Shown: piece after piece, positions 8,932 to 17,011 of the stretch
Layout: every line of letters starts with the position of its first letter
Position numbering within the stretch: position 1 is the first letter of the stretch
DNA from: Pararhodobacter sp. CCB-MM2
GTDB taxonomy: Bacteria; Pseudomonadota; Alphaproteobacteria; Rhodobacterales; Rhodobacteraceae
Length of the DNA stretch: 64,000 nt
Direction of reading: 5' to 3'
Assembly: GCF_001691415.1 (NCBI RefSeq)
Contig: NZ_LRRR01000001.1
Coordinates: 62,001-126,000 of the forward strand
The notes under the pieces: model-generated
What the model was told of the DNA's origin: nothing
Seen by the model: the letters and a program-made list of their open reading frames with translations, nothing else
The model's database searches: none
Translations under genes and position numbers: made by a program

Positions 8932-9305
8932 GCGGTGATGCTCCTTGCGATCCAGAGGCCCAGGGCGATGGCCGCGAGCGATCCCGCGACCGAGACCCCG
9001 ACATAGAGGGCCGCGAGCCCCTGCTGCCCGCGTTCCCAGATCGTCAGGGCATCGAGCGAGAAGGCCGAAAAGGTGGTGAAGCCGCCCAGCACGCCGGTCA
9101 TCAGCAGGGGGGCAAGACGGTTGGCGCTGAGATGACCCAGCACGACAACGACAACACCCATGACGAAGGACCCAATCAGGTTCACCGCCAGCGTGCCCCA
9201 AGGGAAGCCCGGCCCCATGAGCCGGATCGCCGCGACCCCGGTGAGGTAGCGGCCCGAAGCGCCGATGGCGCCGCCGAGGGCGACTTGGAGAAGCGTTGTC
9301 AACAT
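8928..9305 (-). CDS. crcB: Fluoride channel CrcB/Fluc
   Basis: A 125-aa four-helix membrane protein that acts as a dimeric fluoride exporter. It has the family signatures GGAIGASGRYLTG at the N-terminus, the pore asparagine segment GTLAVNLIGSFVMG, and GGFTTFSAFSLD with the phenylalanine box. The start at 9305 (MLTTLLQ) puts the first helix at the N-terminus; an open extension to 9353 lacks sense. No fluoride riboswitch is expected because the gene sits 31 bases behind rarA in the same transcript. Its stop overlaps the rluC start. Confidence 0.93.
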   Translation of the reverse strand: MLTTLLQVALGGAIGASGRYLTGVAAIRLMGPGFPWGTLAVNLIGSFVMGVVVVVLGHLSANRLAPLLMTGVLGGFTTFSAFSLDALTIWERGQQGLAALYVGVSVAGSLAAIALGLWIARSITA

Positions 9306-9336
9306 GCCGCTGCCTTCGCCTGACCGGGGGCCAGAG

Positions 9337-10671
9337 TCAAGCAGAGCCCCCATTTCCCCCAGTGTTTCGCCGCGTTCTGAGCTTGGCGAAGTAGTCGGTG
9401 CGCTTCTTCAGCTCGCGCTCAAACCCCCGTTCGGGCGGCGCGTAGAGGACCGGACGCTTCACCCCCTCGGGGAAGTAATTCTGGCCGCTGAACCCGTCCT
9501 CGGCATCGTGGTCATACTGATAGCCCGCGCCGTAGCCCTGGCTCTCCATCAGCTTCGTCGGCGCGTTCAGGATATGCGCGGGCGGCATCGCCGAGCCGGT
9601 CTTCGTCGCCAGCTGCCGCGCCGCCTTGTAGGCGACATAGACCGCGTTCGATTTCGGCGCGAGGGCGAGATAGACCACCGCCTGCGCCAGCGCGAGCTCT
9701 CCCTCGGGGCTGCCCAGCCGCTCATAGGTCTGCCACGCGTCGAGGCATACCGATTGGGCCTGCGGATCGGCGAGGCCGATATCCTCGACCGCCATCCGGG
9801 TCAGGCGCCGGGCGAGGAAGCGGGGATCCTCGCCCCCCTCCAGCATCCGCGCGAACCAATAGAGCGCGGCATCCGGGTCCGAGCCGCGCACCGATTTGTG
9901 CAGCGCCGAGATCAGGTTGTAATGCTCGTCGCCCGATTTGTCGTATTTCGCCGCGCGCCGCATCAGGCGCTTGGACAGCTGCTCGGGCGTAAGGGTCCCG
10001 GTGACCTTCCAAGCCATCACCTGCTCGATCAGGTTCAGCATCGCCCGCCCGTCACCATCGGCCATTTCCAGCAGCGCATCGCGCGCCTCGTTGCTCAACG
10101 GCATCCGGCGACCGAGCTCATGCTCGGCCCGCTCGGCCATCCGCTCCAGATCGGCGAGCGTGAGACGCGACAGCACGATCACCTGCGCGCGCGACAGCAC
10201 GGCGGCGTTCAGCTCGAACGAGGGGTTCTCGGTGGTCGCGCCGACCAGAAGGATCGTGCCGTCCTCCATATGCGGCAGGAAGCCGTCCTGCTGCGCCTTG
10301 TTGAAACGGTGGATCTCGTCGACGAAGAGCAGGGTCCCCTGCCCGTTCTGCCGCCTGAGCTTCGCCGCCTCGAAGACCTTGCGCAGCTCGGGCACACCCG
10401 AGAAGATCGCCGAGATCTGCACAAAATGCAGCGCGGTGGCCTTGGCCAAGAGCCGCGCGATGGTGGTCTTGCCGACGCCCGGCGGGCCCCAGAGAATCAG
10501 CGACGACAAGGCCCCCGCCCCCAACATCGCGCCCAAAGGCCCGTCCGGCCCCAGCACCGCCTCCTGCCCGATCACCTGCTCCAGGGTTTGCGGGCGCAGC
10601 CGGTCGGCCAAGGGACGCGGGGCGTCCGAGGCGGGCGAAACATCGGCGGTGGAATCGAACAGATCGGCCAT
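9337..10671 (-). CDS. rarA: Replication-associated recombination protein A (AAA+ ATPase)
   Basis: A 444-aa AAA+ clamp-loader-like ATPase (RarA/MgsA, WRNIP1 family) that acts at stalled replication forks. Walker A WGPPGVGKTT is at about residues 61-70, Walker B in LLFVDEIHRFNK, sensor 1 in LLVGATTENPSF, and the C-terminal tetramerisation domain has SALHKSVRGSDPDAALYWFARML and the conserved GYQYDHD segment. The ATG at 10671 (MADLFDS) is chosen; the frame extends to 10818 without family similarity. It is the first gene of the rarA-crcB-rluC-HAD-ATP12 chain and diverges from the CobW gene. Confidence 0.95.
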   Translation of the reverse strand: MADLFDSTADVSPASDAPRPLADRLRPQTLEQVIGQEAVLGPDGPLGAMLGAGALSSLILWGPPGVGKTTIARLLAKATALHFVQISAIFSGVPELRKVFEAAKLRRQNGQGTLLFVDEIHRFNKAQQDGFLPHMEDGTILLVGATTENPSFELNAAVLSRAQVIVLSRLTLADLERMAERAEHELGRRMPLSNEARDALLEMADGDGRAMLNLIEQVMAWKVTGTLTPEQLSKRLMRRAAKYDKSGDEHYNLISALHKSVRGSDPDAALYWFARMLEGGEDPRFLARRLTRMAVEDIGLADPQAQSVCLDAWQTYERLGSPEGELALAQAVVYLALAPKSNAVYVAYKAARQLATKTGSAMPPAHILNAPTKLMESQGYGAGYQYDHDAEDGFSGQNYFPEGVKRPVLYAPPERGFERELKKRTDYFAKLRTRRNTGGNGGSA

Positions 10672-10935
10672 GCCCGCAATGTAGAGCGCCCGCCGGGCCG
10701 GGGAAAGCCACCGCGCCAAGCCGCACGTCCTCTTCGTCCCGAAAACATCCAAGGGGGTGAGGGGCGCCCGGACGGGGCGCCGGTGGCGCGCCTTCAGCCC
10801 CGAACGCCCGCAGCGCAAGCGAAGGGCCGGGAGCGCGCGCTACGCGAGGAGGCTGACTGCCCCCTTCTTCCCCTTAACCCGGTTGCCATCCGCCCCCCGA
10901 GCGCCTAGCTCAGTCGCGTCTGCAAGGAGATCCCG

Positions 10936-12036
10936 ATGACCGCGCCCATTCCCGTCACCCTCCTCACCGGCTTCCTCGGCTCGGGCAAGACCACGCTGCT
11001 GAACGCGCTGTTGAAGGACCCCGGCATGGACCGCGCGGCCGCGGTGATCAACGAATTCGGCGAAATCGGCCTTGACCACGACCTGATCGAAAGCTCGACC
11101 GAGACGATGGTGCTGATGGGCTCGGGCTGCCTGTGCTGCACCGTGCGCGGGGATCTGGCGGACACGCTGAACGACCTGCGCACCCGGCGCGAGGCCGGCG
11201 AGATCGACTTCGACCGCGTGGTGATCGAGACGACGGGCATCGCCGATCCGGGCCCCATCGTGCAGACCCTCGTGATGGATGGCGACCTGTCCTATGACTT
11301 CGCGCTCGACGGTGTGCTGGTCACCGCCGATGCCGCCACCGGCGCGCGCACGCTCGATCAGAATTTCGAGGCCGTGCAGCAGATCGCCATGGCCGACCGG
11401 ATCGTGCTGACCAAGACCGACCTCGTGACCGAGGGCCAGCTGGCCGCCTTCGAGAAGCGGATCGAGGCGATCAACCCCGGCGCCACACGGACCAAGGCCG
11501 ACCACGGGCGGATCGACCCGAAGATCCTGTTCGGCGTCTCGCTGCATCAGGAGAGCACCAAGAAACAGGCGCTGGACTGGGTGGCGATGGCGCCGAAGAA
11601 ACCGGCGCTGCCGCCGCTCTCGGGGTTGAAGAACACCAACCCCCTGGGCCTGCCTCAAAGCCATGGCCTGTTCGCCAGCGGCACGGCGTCGCCGCGTCCG
11701 ACCAGCCATGATGGCCGCGTCTCGTCGCAGTCGATCGAGATCGACACGCCGATCTCGCCCATCGTCTTCGACCTCTGGCTGGAAAGCCTGATGAACTCGG
11801 CCGCTGCCGATATCCTGCGGCTGAAGGGCGTGGTGCATGTGGAGGGGATGAAGCATCCCTTCGCCCTGCATGGCGTGCAGCACATCTTCCACCCGCCGGT
11901 GCCGCTGTCGCATTGGCCCGAGGACGATAAGGTAACGCGCATCGTCGTCATCGGCCGCGATCTGCCCCCCGGCTATCTGGCCGAGAGCCTTGCCTTCCTG
12001 CGCTCGCAGCCGCCGGTCACCGAACACAAGCTCTGA
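10936..12036 (+). CDS. CobW/COG0523-family metal-chaperone GTPase
   Basis: A 366-aa G3E GTPase. [11 protein letters not shown] (P-loop) is at about residues 12-22, the metal-binding motif [10 protein letters not shown] at 64-73, the switch region [12 protein letters not shown], and the guanine-specificity motif LTKTD. The C-terminal CobW_C domain includes [13 protein letters not shown]. There are no cobalamin genes nearby, so a zinc- or other metal-delivery role (ZigA/YeiR-like) is as likely as CobW. AAGGAG lies 8 bases before the ATG. A histidine-rich tail, common in Zn members, is not seen. It is divergent from rarA. Confidence 0.85.
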   Translation: MTAPIPVTLLTGFLGSGKTTLLNALLKDPGMDRAAAVINEFGEIGLDHDLIESSTETMVLMGSGCLCCTVRGDLADTLNDLRTRREAGEIDFDRVVIETTGIADPGPIVQTLVMDGDLSYDFALDGVLVTADAATGARTLDQNFEAVQQIAMADRIVLTKTDLVTEGQLAAFEKRIEAINPGATRTKADHGRIDPKILFGVSLHQESTKKQALDWVAMAPKKPALPPLSGLKNTNPLGLPQSHGLFASGTASPRPTSHDGRVSSQSIEIDTPISPIVFDLWLESLMNSAAADILRLKGVVHVEGMKHPFALHGVQHIFHPPVPLSHWPEDDKVTRIVVIGRDLPPGYLAESLAFLRSQPPVTEHKL

Positions 12037-12080
12037 CCGCAGTCCGGGCCAGACTGCCCGTATCCTGCGCACGACCTGCC

Positions 12081-12102
12081 CGCCCGGCCCAAAAGCCGGG
12101 CG
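12081..12102 (+). terminator. Hairpin after the CobW gene
   Basis: Perfect 8-bp stem CGCCCGGC/GCCGGGCG with loop CCAAAA, about 45 bases past the stop. It is followed by TTGTGG rather than a T run, so it may be a weak terminator or a 3' protective stem. Confidence 0.5.
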
Positions 12103-12235
12103 TTGTGGGCCTTCCCTTGCGTCAATTTTATCGGTCCGGGACCGGCGCGTTGTCATGAAACTTGCGCTAGGTCAACGTAGACAGGGTTCAAAGCGCGATA
12201 CCCGGTTAGTGACGCTTGATGAGGAGGCCACGTCC

Positions 12236-12673
12236 ATGACCCCGCAATTTCACGCCAATCCCTTCGCCCCGGCCATCAGCTTCTGGTGCAGCCTGTGGCA
12301 GACGCAGCTGGAACAGAGCCTCCGTCTGTGGGGCGCCTTGGCGCAATATGTGCCCCATGAAAACGCCGCCGAACTCTCGGCAGAAGCTGACATGATGAAG
12401 CCGGTGGTCCGCACCGCCCGCGCCAGCACCGCCAAGACCACCCGCGCGCCCGCCAAATCGGCAGTCTCCGGCACCACGCCGCGCCCGGCGGCCCGCAAGG
12501 CTGCGCTCAAACCGGCCCCCAAACCGACGCCCGTCGCAGCCCCGGCGGCCAAGGTCGAGACCGCGCCCGCCAAGCCCGCTGCGGCGCCGGTTGCGGCCAA
12601 GCCCGCCGCCCGCCGTGCCCCTGCAAAGGCAAAGGCCGGATCCGAAGACCCGGCCAAACCCGTCGTGCATTGA
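12236..12673 (+). CDS. Unknown protein with hydrophobic N-terminus and Ala/Pro/Lys-rich basic tail
   Basis: A 145-aa protein I do not recognise. Residues 1-50 carry aromatic and hydrophobic residues (PFAPAISFWCSLWQTQLEQSLRLWGALAQYVP) that could form an amphipathic helix, somewhat like short phasin-type proteins. From about residue 55 the protein is a low-complexity run of Lys, Ala, Pro and Arg with repeated PAK/AAK units, like histone H1-type tails. The start at 12236 has GAGGAGG upstream; the frame is open to 11990, which overlaps the CobW gene. Possible roles are granule or nucleic-acid binding, but this is inference from composition only. Coding is supported by the ribosome-binding site and by the structured N-terminus. 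Confidence 0.6.
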   Translation: MTPQFHANPFAPAISFWCSLWQTQLEQSLRLWGALAQYVPHENAAELSAEADMMKPVVRTARASTAKTTRAPAKSAVSGTTPRPAARKAALKPAPKPTPVAAPAAKVETAPAKPAAAPVAAKPAARRAPAKAKAGSEDPAKPVVH

Positions 12674-12692
12674 TCGGGCCGTTGCGCCGCGA

Positions 12693-13457
12693 TCAATGCG
12701 CGGTGCGCACCGCCCAGCCTGCGAAGACGTATTCCAGCGCCACGACCGCATAGTACAGAACGATCCCCAGCGCCGCGAGCGCCAGCAGCACCGCGAACAT
12801 CAGCGGGAAGTCGCTGCGGGTCTGCGCGCTTTGGAACAGGTGGCCGAGGCCGCGCCCGTGCGGGGTGATGATCTCGACAAGGTTGGTGCCGATGAAGGCC
12901 AGCGTCACCGCCACTTTCAGCGCGCCGAAGAACTCGGGCAGGGTCTTGGGCAGCGCGATCTTCCAGAACACCGTCATCCGGCTGGCGCCGAGCGAGCGCA
13001 GGATGTCCCGGTATTCGGGTTCCAGCGTCGACAGGCCGATGGCGACCGAGACGGCGATCGGAAAGAACGAGATCATGAAGGCCATCAGCACGGTGTTGAA
13101 ATCATGCTGGCCCACGAACATCAGCGCGATGACCGGCACGACCGTCGCCTTGGGGATGGCGTTGAAGCCCACCAGCAGCGGGTAAAGCGCGTCGTTCATG
13201 GTCTTGGACAGGCCCATGACCATGCCCAGAAGCGTGCCGAAGACCACGGCGACGCCAAGGCCCACCACCGTGCGCCACAGAGTCTGCCAGCCATAGAGCC
13301 AGAACAGGTTCTGATAGCGTTGGAAGGCCGGCCACAGGTCCGAGGGCGAGGCCATCTTGTAGTCCGGCCAGCCCATGACCCAGACCAGCGCCTCCCACAA
13401 CAGCAGCAGCACCACGATCGCCGCGATCGGGATCAGGATCTTTTTCCAGTCGATCAT
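12693..13457 (-). CDS. ABC transporter permease, SsuC/TauC/ThiX type
   Basis: A 254-aa inner-membrane permease of the nitrate/sulfonate/taurine/thiamine-precursor family. It has about six hydrophobic segments, starting with ILIPIAAIVVLLLLWEALVW at residues 7-26. The EAA loop appears as YRDILRSLGASRMTVFWKIALPKTLPEF (about 150-177). It is the last gene of a three-gene importer: binding protein (14309-15316), ATPase (13454-14236), permease. The start overlaps the end of the ATPase gene by 4 bases. Substrate unknown; the binding protein suggests a pyrimidine or riboflavin-like molecule. Confidence 0.88.
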   Translation of the reverse strand: MIDWKKILIPIAAIVVLLLLWEALVWVMGWPDYKMASPSDLWPAFQRYQNLFWLYGWQTLWRTVVGLGVAVVFGTLLGMVMGLSKTMNDALYPLLVGFNAIPKATVVPVIALMFVGQHDFNTVLMAFMISFFPIAVSVAIGLSTLEPEYRDILRSLGASRMTVFWKIALPKTLPEFFGALKVAVTLAFIGTNLVEIITPHGRGLGHLFQSAQTRSDFPLMFAVLLALAALGIVLYYAVVALEYVFAGWAVRTAH

Positions 13458-14236
13458 GCCTCGACCCTCCCTTGGGCGATCTGGATTTCACGGCGCAGCA
13501 CGGCAAGGCGCTCGACCGTGTCGGGGTCGTAGAGCATCTCCAGCGGGCGGGGGCCCGGCATGTCGATCTTCATCACATATTGCGTGGTCGCCGGACGGCC
13601 CGAGAGCACGACGACCTGATCGCCCAGATAGACGCTCTCGCGCAGGTCATGGGTGATCAGCAGGGCGGTGAAGGGCTCTTTCGCGCGTAGCTGGTGCATG
13701 GTCTGCCACAGGTCTTCGCGCGTGAAGGCATCGAGCGCACCGAAGGGTTCGTCGAGGATGATGATATCGGGCTTGTGCACCAGCGCCCGGCACAGGCTGG
13801 CGCGCTGGCGCATGCCGCCTGACAGTTCGGAGGGGCGCTTGTTCTCGAAGCCTTCAAGGCCGACCATGGCCAAAAGCTCCTTGGCGCGGGCCTCTTTCTG
13901 CGCCTTGGGCATCGTCGGCGCGACGATCTCCAACGGCAGGATCACGTTCTGCAGGATCGTGCGCCATTCCAGCAGCACCGGGTTCTGGAACGCCATGCCC
14001 ACGGTCTTGCGCGGGCTCTTCACCAGCTCGCCATGCAGCCAGACCTCGCCCTGATCGGGGAACATCAGCCCGGCGATGAGGCGGGTCAGCGTCGACTTCC
14101 CGCAACCCGAGGGGCCGACGACAGCGCAGAAGCTGTTCTGCGGGATGGCGATATTGAGGTTGTTCAGCACCGGGAAGGGCCCGGATTTGGTCTTGTAGGC
14201 GTGGGTCACGCCCTTGATCTCGATCAGGTTTTCCAC
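13454..14236 (-). CDS. ABC transporter ATP-binding protein, SsuB/ThiZ type
   Basis: A 260-aa ABC ATPase. Walker A GPSGCGKSTL lies at about residues 42-51, Q-loop in MAFQNPVLLEW, signature LSGGMRQRASL at about 138-148, Walker B IIILDEPFGALDA, and the H-loop in LLITHDLRESVYL. The motif set is characteristic of the SsuB/TauB/ThiZ group. It sits between the binding-protein gene (72-base gap holding a hairpin) and the permease (4-base overlap). Confidence 0.9.
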   Translation of the reverse strand: MENLIEIKGVTHAYKTKSGPFPVLNNLNIAIPQNSFCAVVGPSGCGKSTLTRLIAGLMFPDQGEVWLHGELVKSPRKTVGMAFQNPVLLEWRTILQNVILPLEIVAPTMPKAQKEARAKELLAMVGLEGFENKRPSELSGGMRQRASLCRALVHKPDIIILDEPFGALDAFTREDLWQTMHQLRAKEPFTALLITHDLRESVYLGDQVVVLSGRPATTQYVMKIDMPGPRPLEMLYDPDTVERLAVLRREIQIAQGRVEA

Positions 14237-14256
14237 CCGCGTCCCCCTGTTTGCGA

Positions 14257-14287
14257 GAAAGGCCCGACCATGACGGCCGGGCCTTTC
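14257..14287 (-). terminator. Intra-operon hairpin after the ThiY-like binding-protein gene
   Basis: A 10-bp perfect stem with arms GAAAGGCCCG and CGGGCCTTTC (14257-14266 and 14278-14287), 22 bases after the binding-protein stop. On the minus strand the stem ends in CTTTC followed by TCGC, a weak T tract. As with aapJ, it separates the binding protein from the membrane and ATPase genes. Confidence 0.6.
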
Positions 14288-14308
14288 GCTGTCACGACGG
14301 CCGTTGCG

Positions 14309-15316
14309 TCACTGCATCATCAGGCTGCCGTCGGTCGGCAGGTAGGCGTCGGTGAAATAGCGCGAGGGCTCGGCAGTGTTGGTGAAGGTGTAGCCCATGC
14401 CGATCTGCTCGAGCGCGGTGGCGAAGCGGTCAGCGTCGATATTGCCGAGGCCGTGTTCCATGACCCATTCGGTCAGGATGTTGTCACGCAGCGCCATTTC
14501 CAGACGGTCGACTTCCAGCTCGCTGTCCAGCGCCGGGTTGCGGGCGGCGATGGCGGCGACACCGGCGGCCGGGTCGGCGGCGGCGTCACGGACACCGGCG
14601 GCCACGGCGCGCAGGAAGCCGGTGACCAGCTCAGGGTTGGCTTCGGCCCAGTCGGTGTTGACGATGATCGCGTTGCCGTAAAGCTCGACGCCGTAATCGG
14701 CCATCAGCATGACGACGATGTCGTCTTCCGGCACGCCCAGACGGATCGTCGACAGCGACGAGGTGAAGGAGAAGCCGGTCACGGCATCGACTTCACCGGC
14801 GGCCAGCATCGGCTCGCGGGTCGGGAAGCCGACGGGCTCCACGGTGATGGTGCTCATGTCGAGGCCCTGCTCGGCGGCGAAGACCGGGAACTGCGCCCAA
14901 GCGCCATCGGGGGGCGGGGCGCCCAGCACATGGCCCTGCAGATCGGCCGGCGTCTCGATCCCGAGGCTGCGGCGGCCGACGACGGCGAAGGCCGGGACGT
15001 CGTACATCATCATCACGGCGGTGACGGGGGCGTCGGGGTTCTGGTCGATGAACTTGATCACCGAGGCCATGTCGGCAAAGCCGATCGGGAAGGCGCCGGT
15101 CGCGACCTTCGGAATCGCATCAAGCGAGCCCTGACCTTGCGACACTTCAACCTCAAGGCCTTCTTCCGCGAAGTGGCCGTTGTCGATGGCAAGGAAGTAG
15201 GGCGCGGCAGGGCCCTCGAAACGCCAGTCCAGCGTGAAGGGAACAGCGGTCTGGGCAAAGGCCGGCGCGGCGAGGCTGGCGCCGATCAGGCTGGCAAGAA
15301 GAAGGGTACGAGTCAC
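14309..15316 (-). CDS. NMT1/ThiY-like periplasmic substrate-binding protein
   Basis: A 335-aa binding protein of the NMT1/THI5-like family, which feeds thiamine pyrimidine precursors, riboflavin, nitrate-like or sulfonate-like ligands to SsuBC-type transporters. The mature region has FTLDWRFEGPAAPYFLAIDNGHFAEEGL, the usual beginning of the family, and GFADMASVIKFIDQNPDAP. I chose GTG at 15316 because GGGAG stands 7 bases before it and it begins a good signal peptide (TRTLLLASLIGASLAAPAFA); an ATG five codons upstream (15331) has no clear ribosome-binding site. No TPP riboswitch-like CUGAGA motif is seen upstream. Exact ligand unknown. Confidence 0.82.
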   Translation of the reverse strand: MTRTLLLASLIGASLAAPAFAQTAVPFTLDWRFEGPAAPYFLAIDNGHFAEEGLEVEVSQGQGSLDAIPKVATGAFPIGFADMASVIKFIDQNPDAPVTAVMMMYDVPAFAVVGRRSLGIETPADLQGHVLGAPPPDGAWAQFPVFAAEQGLDMSTITVEPVGFPTREPMLAAGEVDAVTGFSFTSSLSTIRLGVPEDDIVVMLMADYGVELYGNAIIVNTDWAEANPELVTGFLRAVAAGVRDAAADPAAGVAAIAARNPALDSELEVDRLEMALRDNILTEWVMEHGLGNIDADRFATALEQIGMGYTFTNTAEPSRYFTDAYLPTDGSLMMQ

Positions 15317-15420
15317 GTCGAGGGCTCCCATGTGCAACGGATTGACGTCATTGTCGGCGCTCCCCCGTCGCTGGGCACGAGTCACCGTTCGCTTTGCACG
15401 ATCGCGGCGATGGCCGCCCA

Positions 15421-15471
15421 TTGGGCAGGCGAGAATCGCACGATCTGCCCAAGATTATGGCAAACTTTGCC
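15421..15471 (-). promoter_or_regulatory. Paired inverted repeats upstream of the ThiY-like transporter
   Basis: Two perfect dyads lie next to each other: TTGGGCAG (15421-15428) with CTGCCCAA (15445-15452), spacer 16, and GGCAAACTTTGCC (15459-15471). On the minus strand the second overlaps a CATAAT that could be a -10 box, so it may be an operator, and the first may form a stem early in the leader. About 105 bases separate them from the coding start. Confidence 0.4.
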
Positions 15472-15549
15472 TGCGGGTTTCGATATTCGCCTGAAACACT
15501 TGTCGCAGAACCCGAAGAATAGCCCTGCACGGGCTGGCTATGCGTCCGG

Positions 15550-16434
15550 TTATTCTGCCGCCAGATCGCTGATCCCCGCCCTGCGCGGACCGACACAGGC
15601 CGCCAGATCCAGCGCCGCCAGCCGGGCCACGACGCGGGCCATGACCTGCCGGAAGTCCTCGAACGCGGGCAAGGGCTCCACCCGCTGCTCATCCAGATAG
15701 AGCGCGCGGTCGATCTCGATCTGGATCGCGTGCATCCCCTGCGAGGGCTGACCGTAACGCTGAACGATATAGGCCCCGGCGAAGGGTGCGTTGCGGGCCA
15801 CCGTGAACCCGGCGTCACGCAGGACACGCTCTACCGCCTCGACGACCCCGGGCGCGGCCGAGGCCCCCCAGCGGTCGCCCAGCACCACATCGGGGCGGGC
15901 GCCGCCGCGCGCGACATAGCCGTTGAGCGCCTCATGCGGCATCGAATGCATGTCGCACAAAAGGACCCGCCCGAATCGCGCCTTCTGCCGCAGCAGCAGA
16001 TCGGACAGCGCCGCATGATAGGGCGTCCAGTAGCGGGCGATTCGGCGCTCGGCCTCGGCCATCGGCAATTTGCCGCGATAGATCGCCCGTCCGTTCGACA
16101 CCACGCGGGCCAGAACCCCCAGCCCCGAGGCGATGCGCGGGTTCAGGCTGGCGCGCGGCGCGTCCTCGATCAGGGCGGGGTCGAATTCATCGGCGGCGCG
16201 GTTGAAATCGACATAGGCGCGCGGCACCTGCGTGGTGACGACCGGCGCGCCATGGCGCGTCGCATCGCTGAGAAGCAGGTCGATATAGGCATCTTCCGAG
16301 GACCGCAGCACACGCTGGTTGACCTGCGCGCGGGCCATCAGGTCCGCCGGGTAAACCCGCCCCGAATGGGGGGAGGCAAAGACCACGGGCGAGGTGATCT
16401 CGGCGGGTTCGGCAATCTCGACAGGGCTCGGCAT
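15550..16434 (-). CDS. N-formylglutamate amidohydrolase family protein (stand-alone HutG paralogue)
   Basis: A 294-aa zinc-dependent amidohydrolase-fold protein. The family motifs are visible: FASPHSGRVYP near residue 20, RAYVDFNRAADEFD, CDMHSMPH (metal-binding His) about 160, and GMHAIQIEIDRALYLDE near the C-terminus. It differs from the HutG at 61522-62325, so it is a paralogue and may act on another N-formyl or N-acyl amino acid. ATG 16434 has AAGGA 8 bases upstream; a TTG 11 codons earlier is less likely. It precedes, at a distance, the ThiY-like transporter on the same strand. Confidence 0.85.
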   Translation of the reverse strand: MPSPVEIAEPAEITSPVVFASPHSGRVYPADLMARAQVNQRVLRSSEDAYIDLLLSDATRHGAPVVTTQVPRAYVDFNRAADEFDPALIEDAPRASLNPRIASGLGVLARVVSNGRAIYRGKLPMAEAERRIARYWTPYHAALSDLLLRQKARFGRVLLCDMHSMPHEALNGYVARGGARPDVVLGDRWGASAAPGVVEAVERVLRDAGFTVARNAPFAGAYIVQRYGQPSQGMHAIQIEIDRALYLDEQRVEPLPAFEDFRQVMARVVARLAALDLAACVGPRRAGISDLAAE

Positions 16435-16487
16435 GGGGTCGTCCTTTGTGTCGAGTATATCGGGCAAAATTCTCGTGCGGAAAGCCC

Positions 16488-16516
16488 TTGCGCAGGTCCG
16501 CGAGTCTATTTATAGA
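16488..16516 (+). promoter_or_regulatory. Sigma-70 promoter of tRNA-Val
   Basis: TTGCGC at 16488-16493, a 17-base spacer, and TATAGA at 16511-16516. The predicted start site falls about 40 bases before the tRNA. Confidence 0.65.
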
Positions 16517-16562
16517 CCCCTCCACGGACGCGGACCCAACCTTGCGGAAGGGCCGGCAGTCA

Positions 16563-16637
<75 letters not shown>

Positions 16638-16640
16638 TTG

Positions 16641-16698
16641 CCTCCCTTCGGGTGAGGCGGGTGATCATCGCGCCCCCGGGGAGAAATCCCAAGGGGCG
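16641..16698 (+). other. Two stem-loops between tRNA-Val and rpmJ
   Basis: The first is CCTCCC-TTCG-GGTGAGG, a UUCG-capped stem with one bulge. The second pairs CGCCCC (16671-16676) with GGGGCG (16693-16698) and GGG with CCC inside. TTAAAGTTT follows. They may process or terminate the tRNA transcript, or form the rpmJ leader. Confidence 0.35.
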
Positions 16699-16741
16699 TT
16701 AAAGTTTCAAGGCGCTCAGCGCCGCGAAGAGGAGACGACCG

Positions 16742-16867
16742 ATGAAGGTCAAGAATTCCCTGCGCTCGCTGAAGCAGCGCCACCGCGATTGCCAGATCGT
16801 GCGCCGCAAAGGCCGGATCTACGTGATCAACAAGACCCAGAAGAAATTCAAAGCTCGTCAGGGCTAA
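16742..16867 (+). CDS. rpmJ: 50S ribosomal protein L36, type B
   Basis: A 41-aa basic protein beginning [20 protein letters not shown] and ending in KKFKARQG. This is the alternative (C-minus, zinc-less) type of L36: the zinc-ribbon CxxC/CxxxxH pattern is absent and only one cysteine remains. GAGGAGA lies 6 bases before the ATG. It stands alone between a tRNA gene and a strong terminator. Confidence 0.96.
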   Translation: MKVKNSLRSLKQRHRDCQIVRRKGRIYVINKTQKKFKARQG

Positions 16868-16901
16868 TACGCTGGGTCTTCTCGGGTTTCCGAGGGACAG
16901 G

Positions 16902-16931
16902 AAAGGCCACTCCTCCGGGAGTGGCCTTTTT
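16902..16931 (+). terminator. Rho-independent terminator of rpmJ
   Basis: Stem GGCCACTCC/GGAGTGGCC (16905-16913 with 16918-16926), loop TCCG, followed by TTTTT (16927-16931); flanking A and T runs extend the stem. Confidence 0.9.
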
Positions 16932-17011
16932 CGTTGTGCCAGACGCCACGCGGTGCGGGCAGGCAGAGGGTGCATGTCGTCTCGCCCCCTCGCCCGCCCG
17001 ATTCGCCGCCC

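Noticed and set aside
12206..12751. A 181-aa open frame on the minus strand
   Set aside because: It is the reverse of the basic-tailed protein gene, which has the better ribosome-binding site; the Gly/Arg-rich product is typical of a shadow.
15317..15549. TPP riboswitch before the ThiY-like transporter
   Set aside because: I searched the minus strand by eye for CUGAGA and the other conserved THI-element blocks and did not find them.
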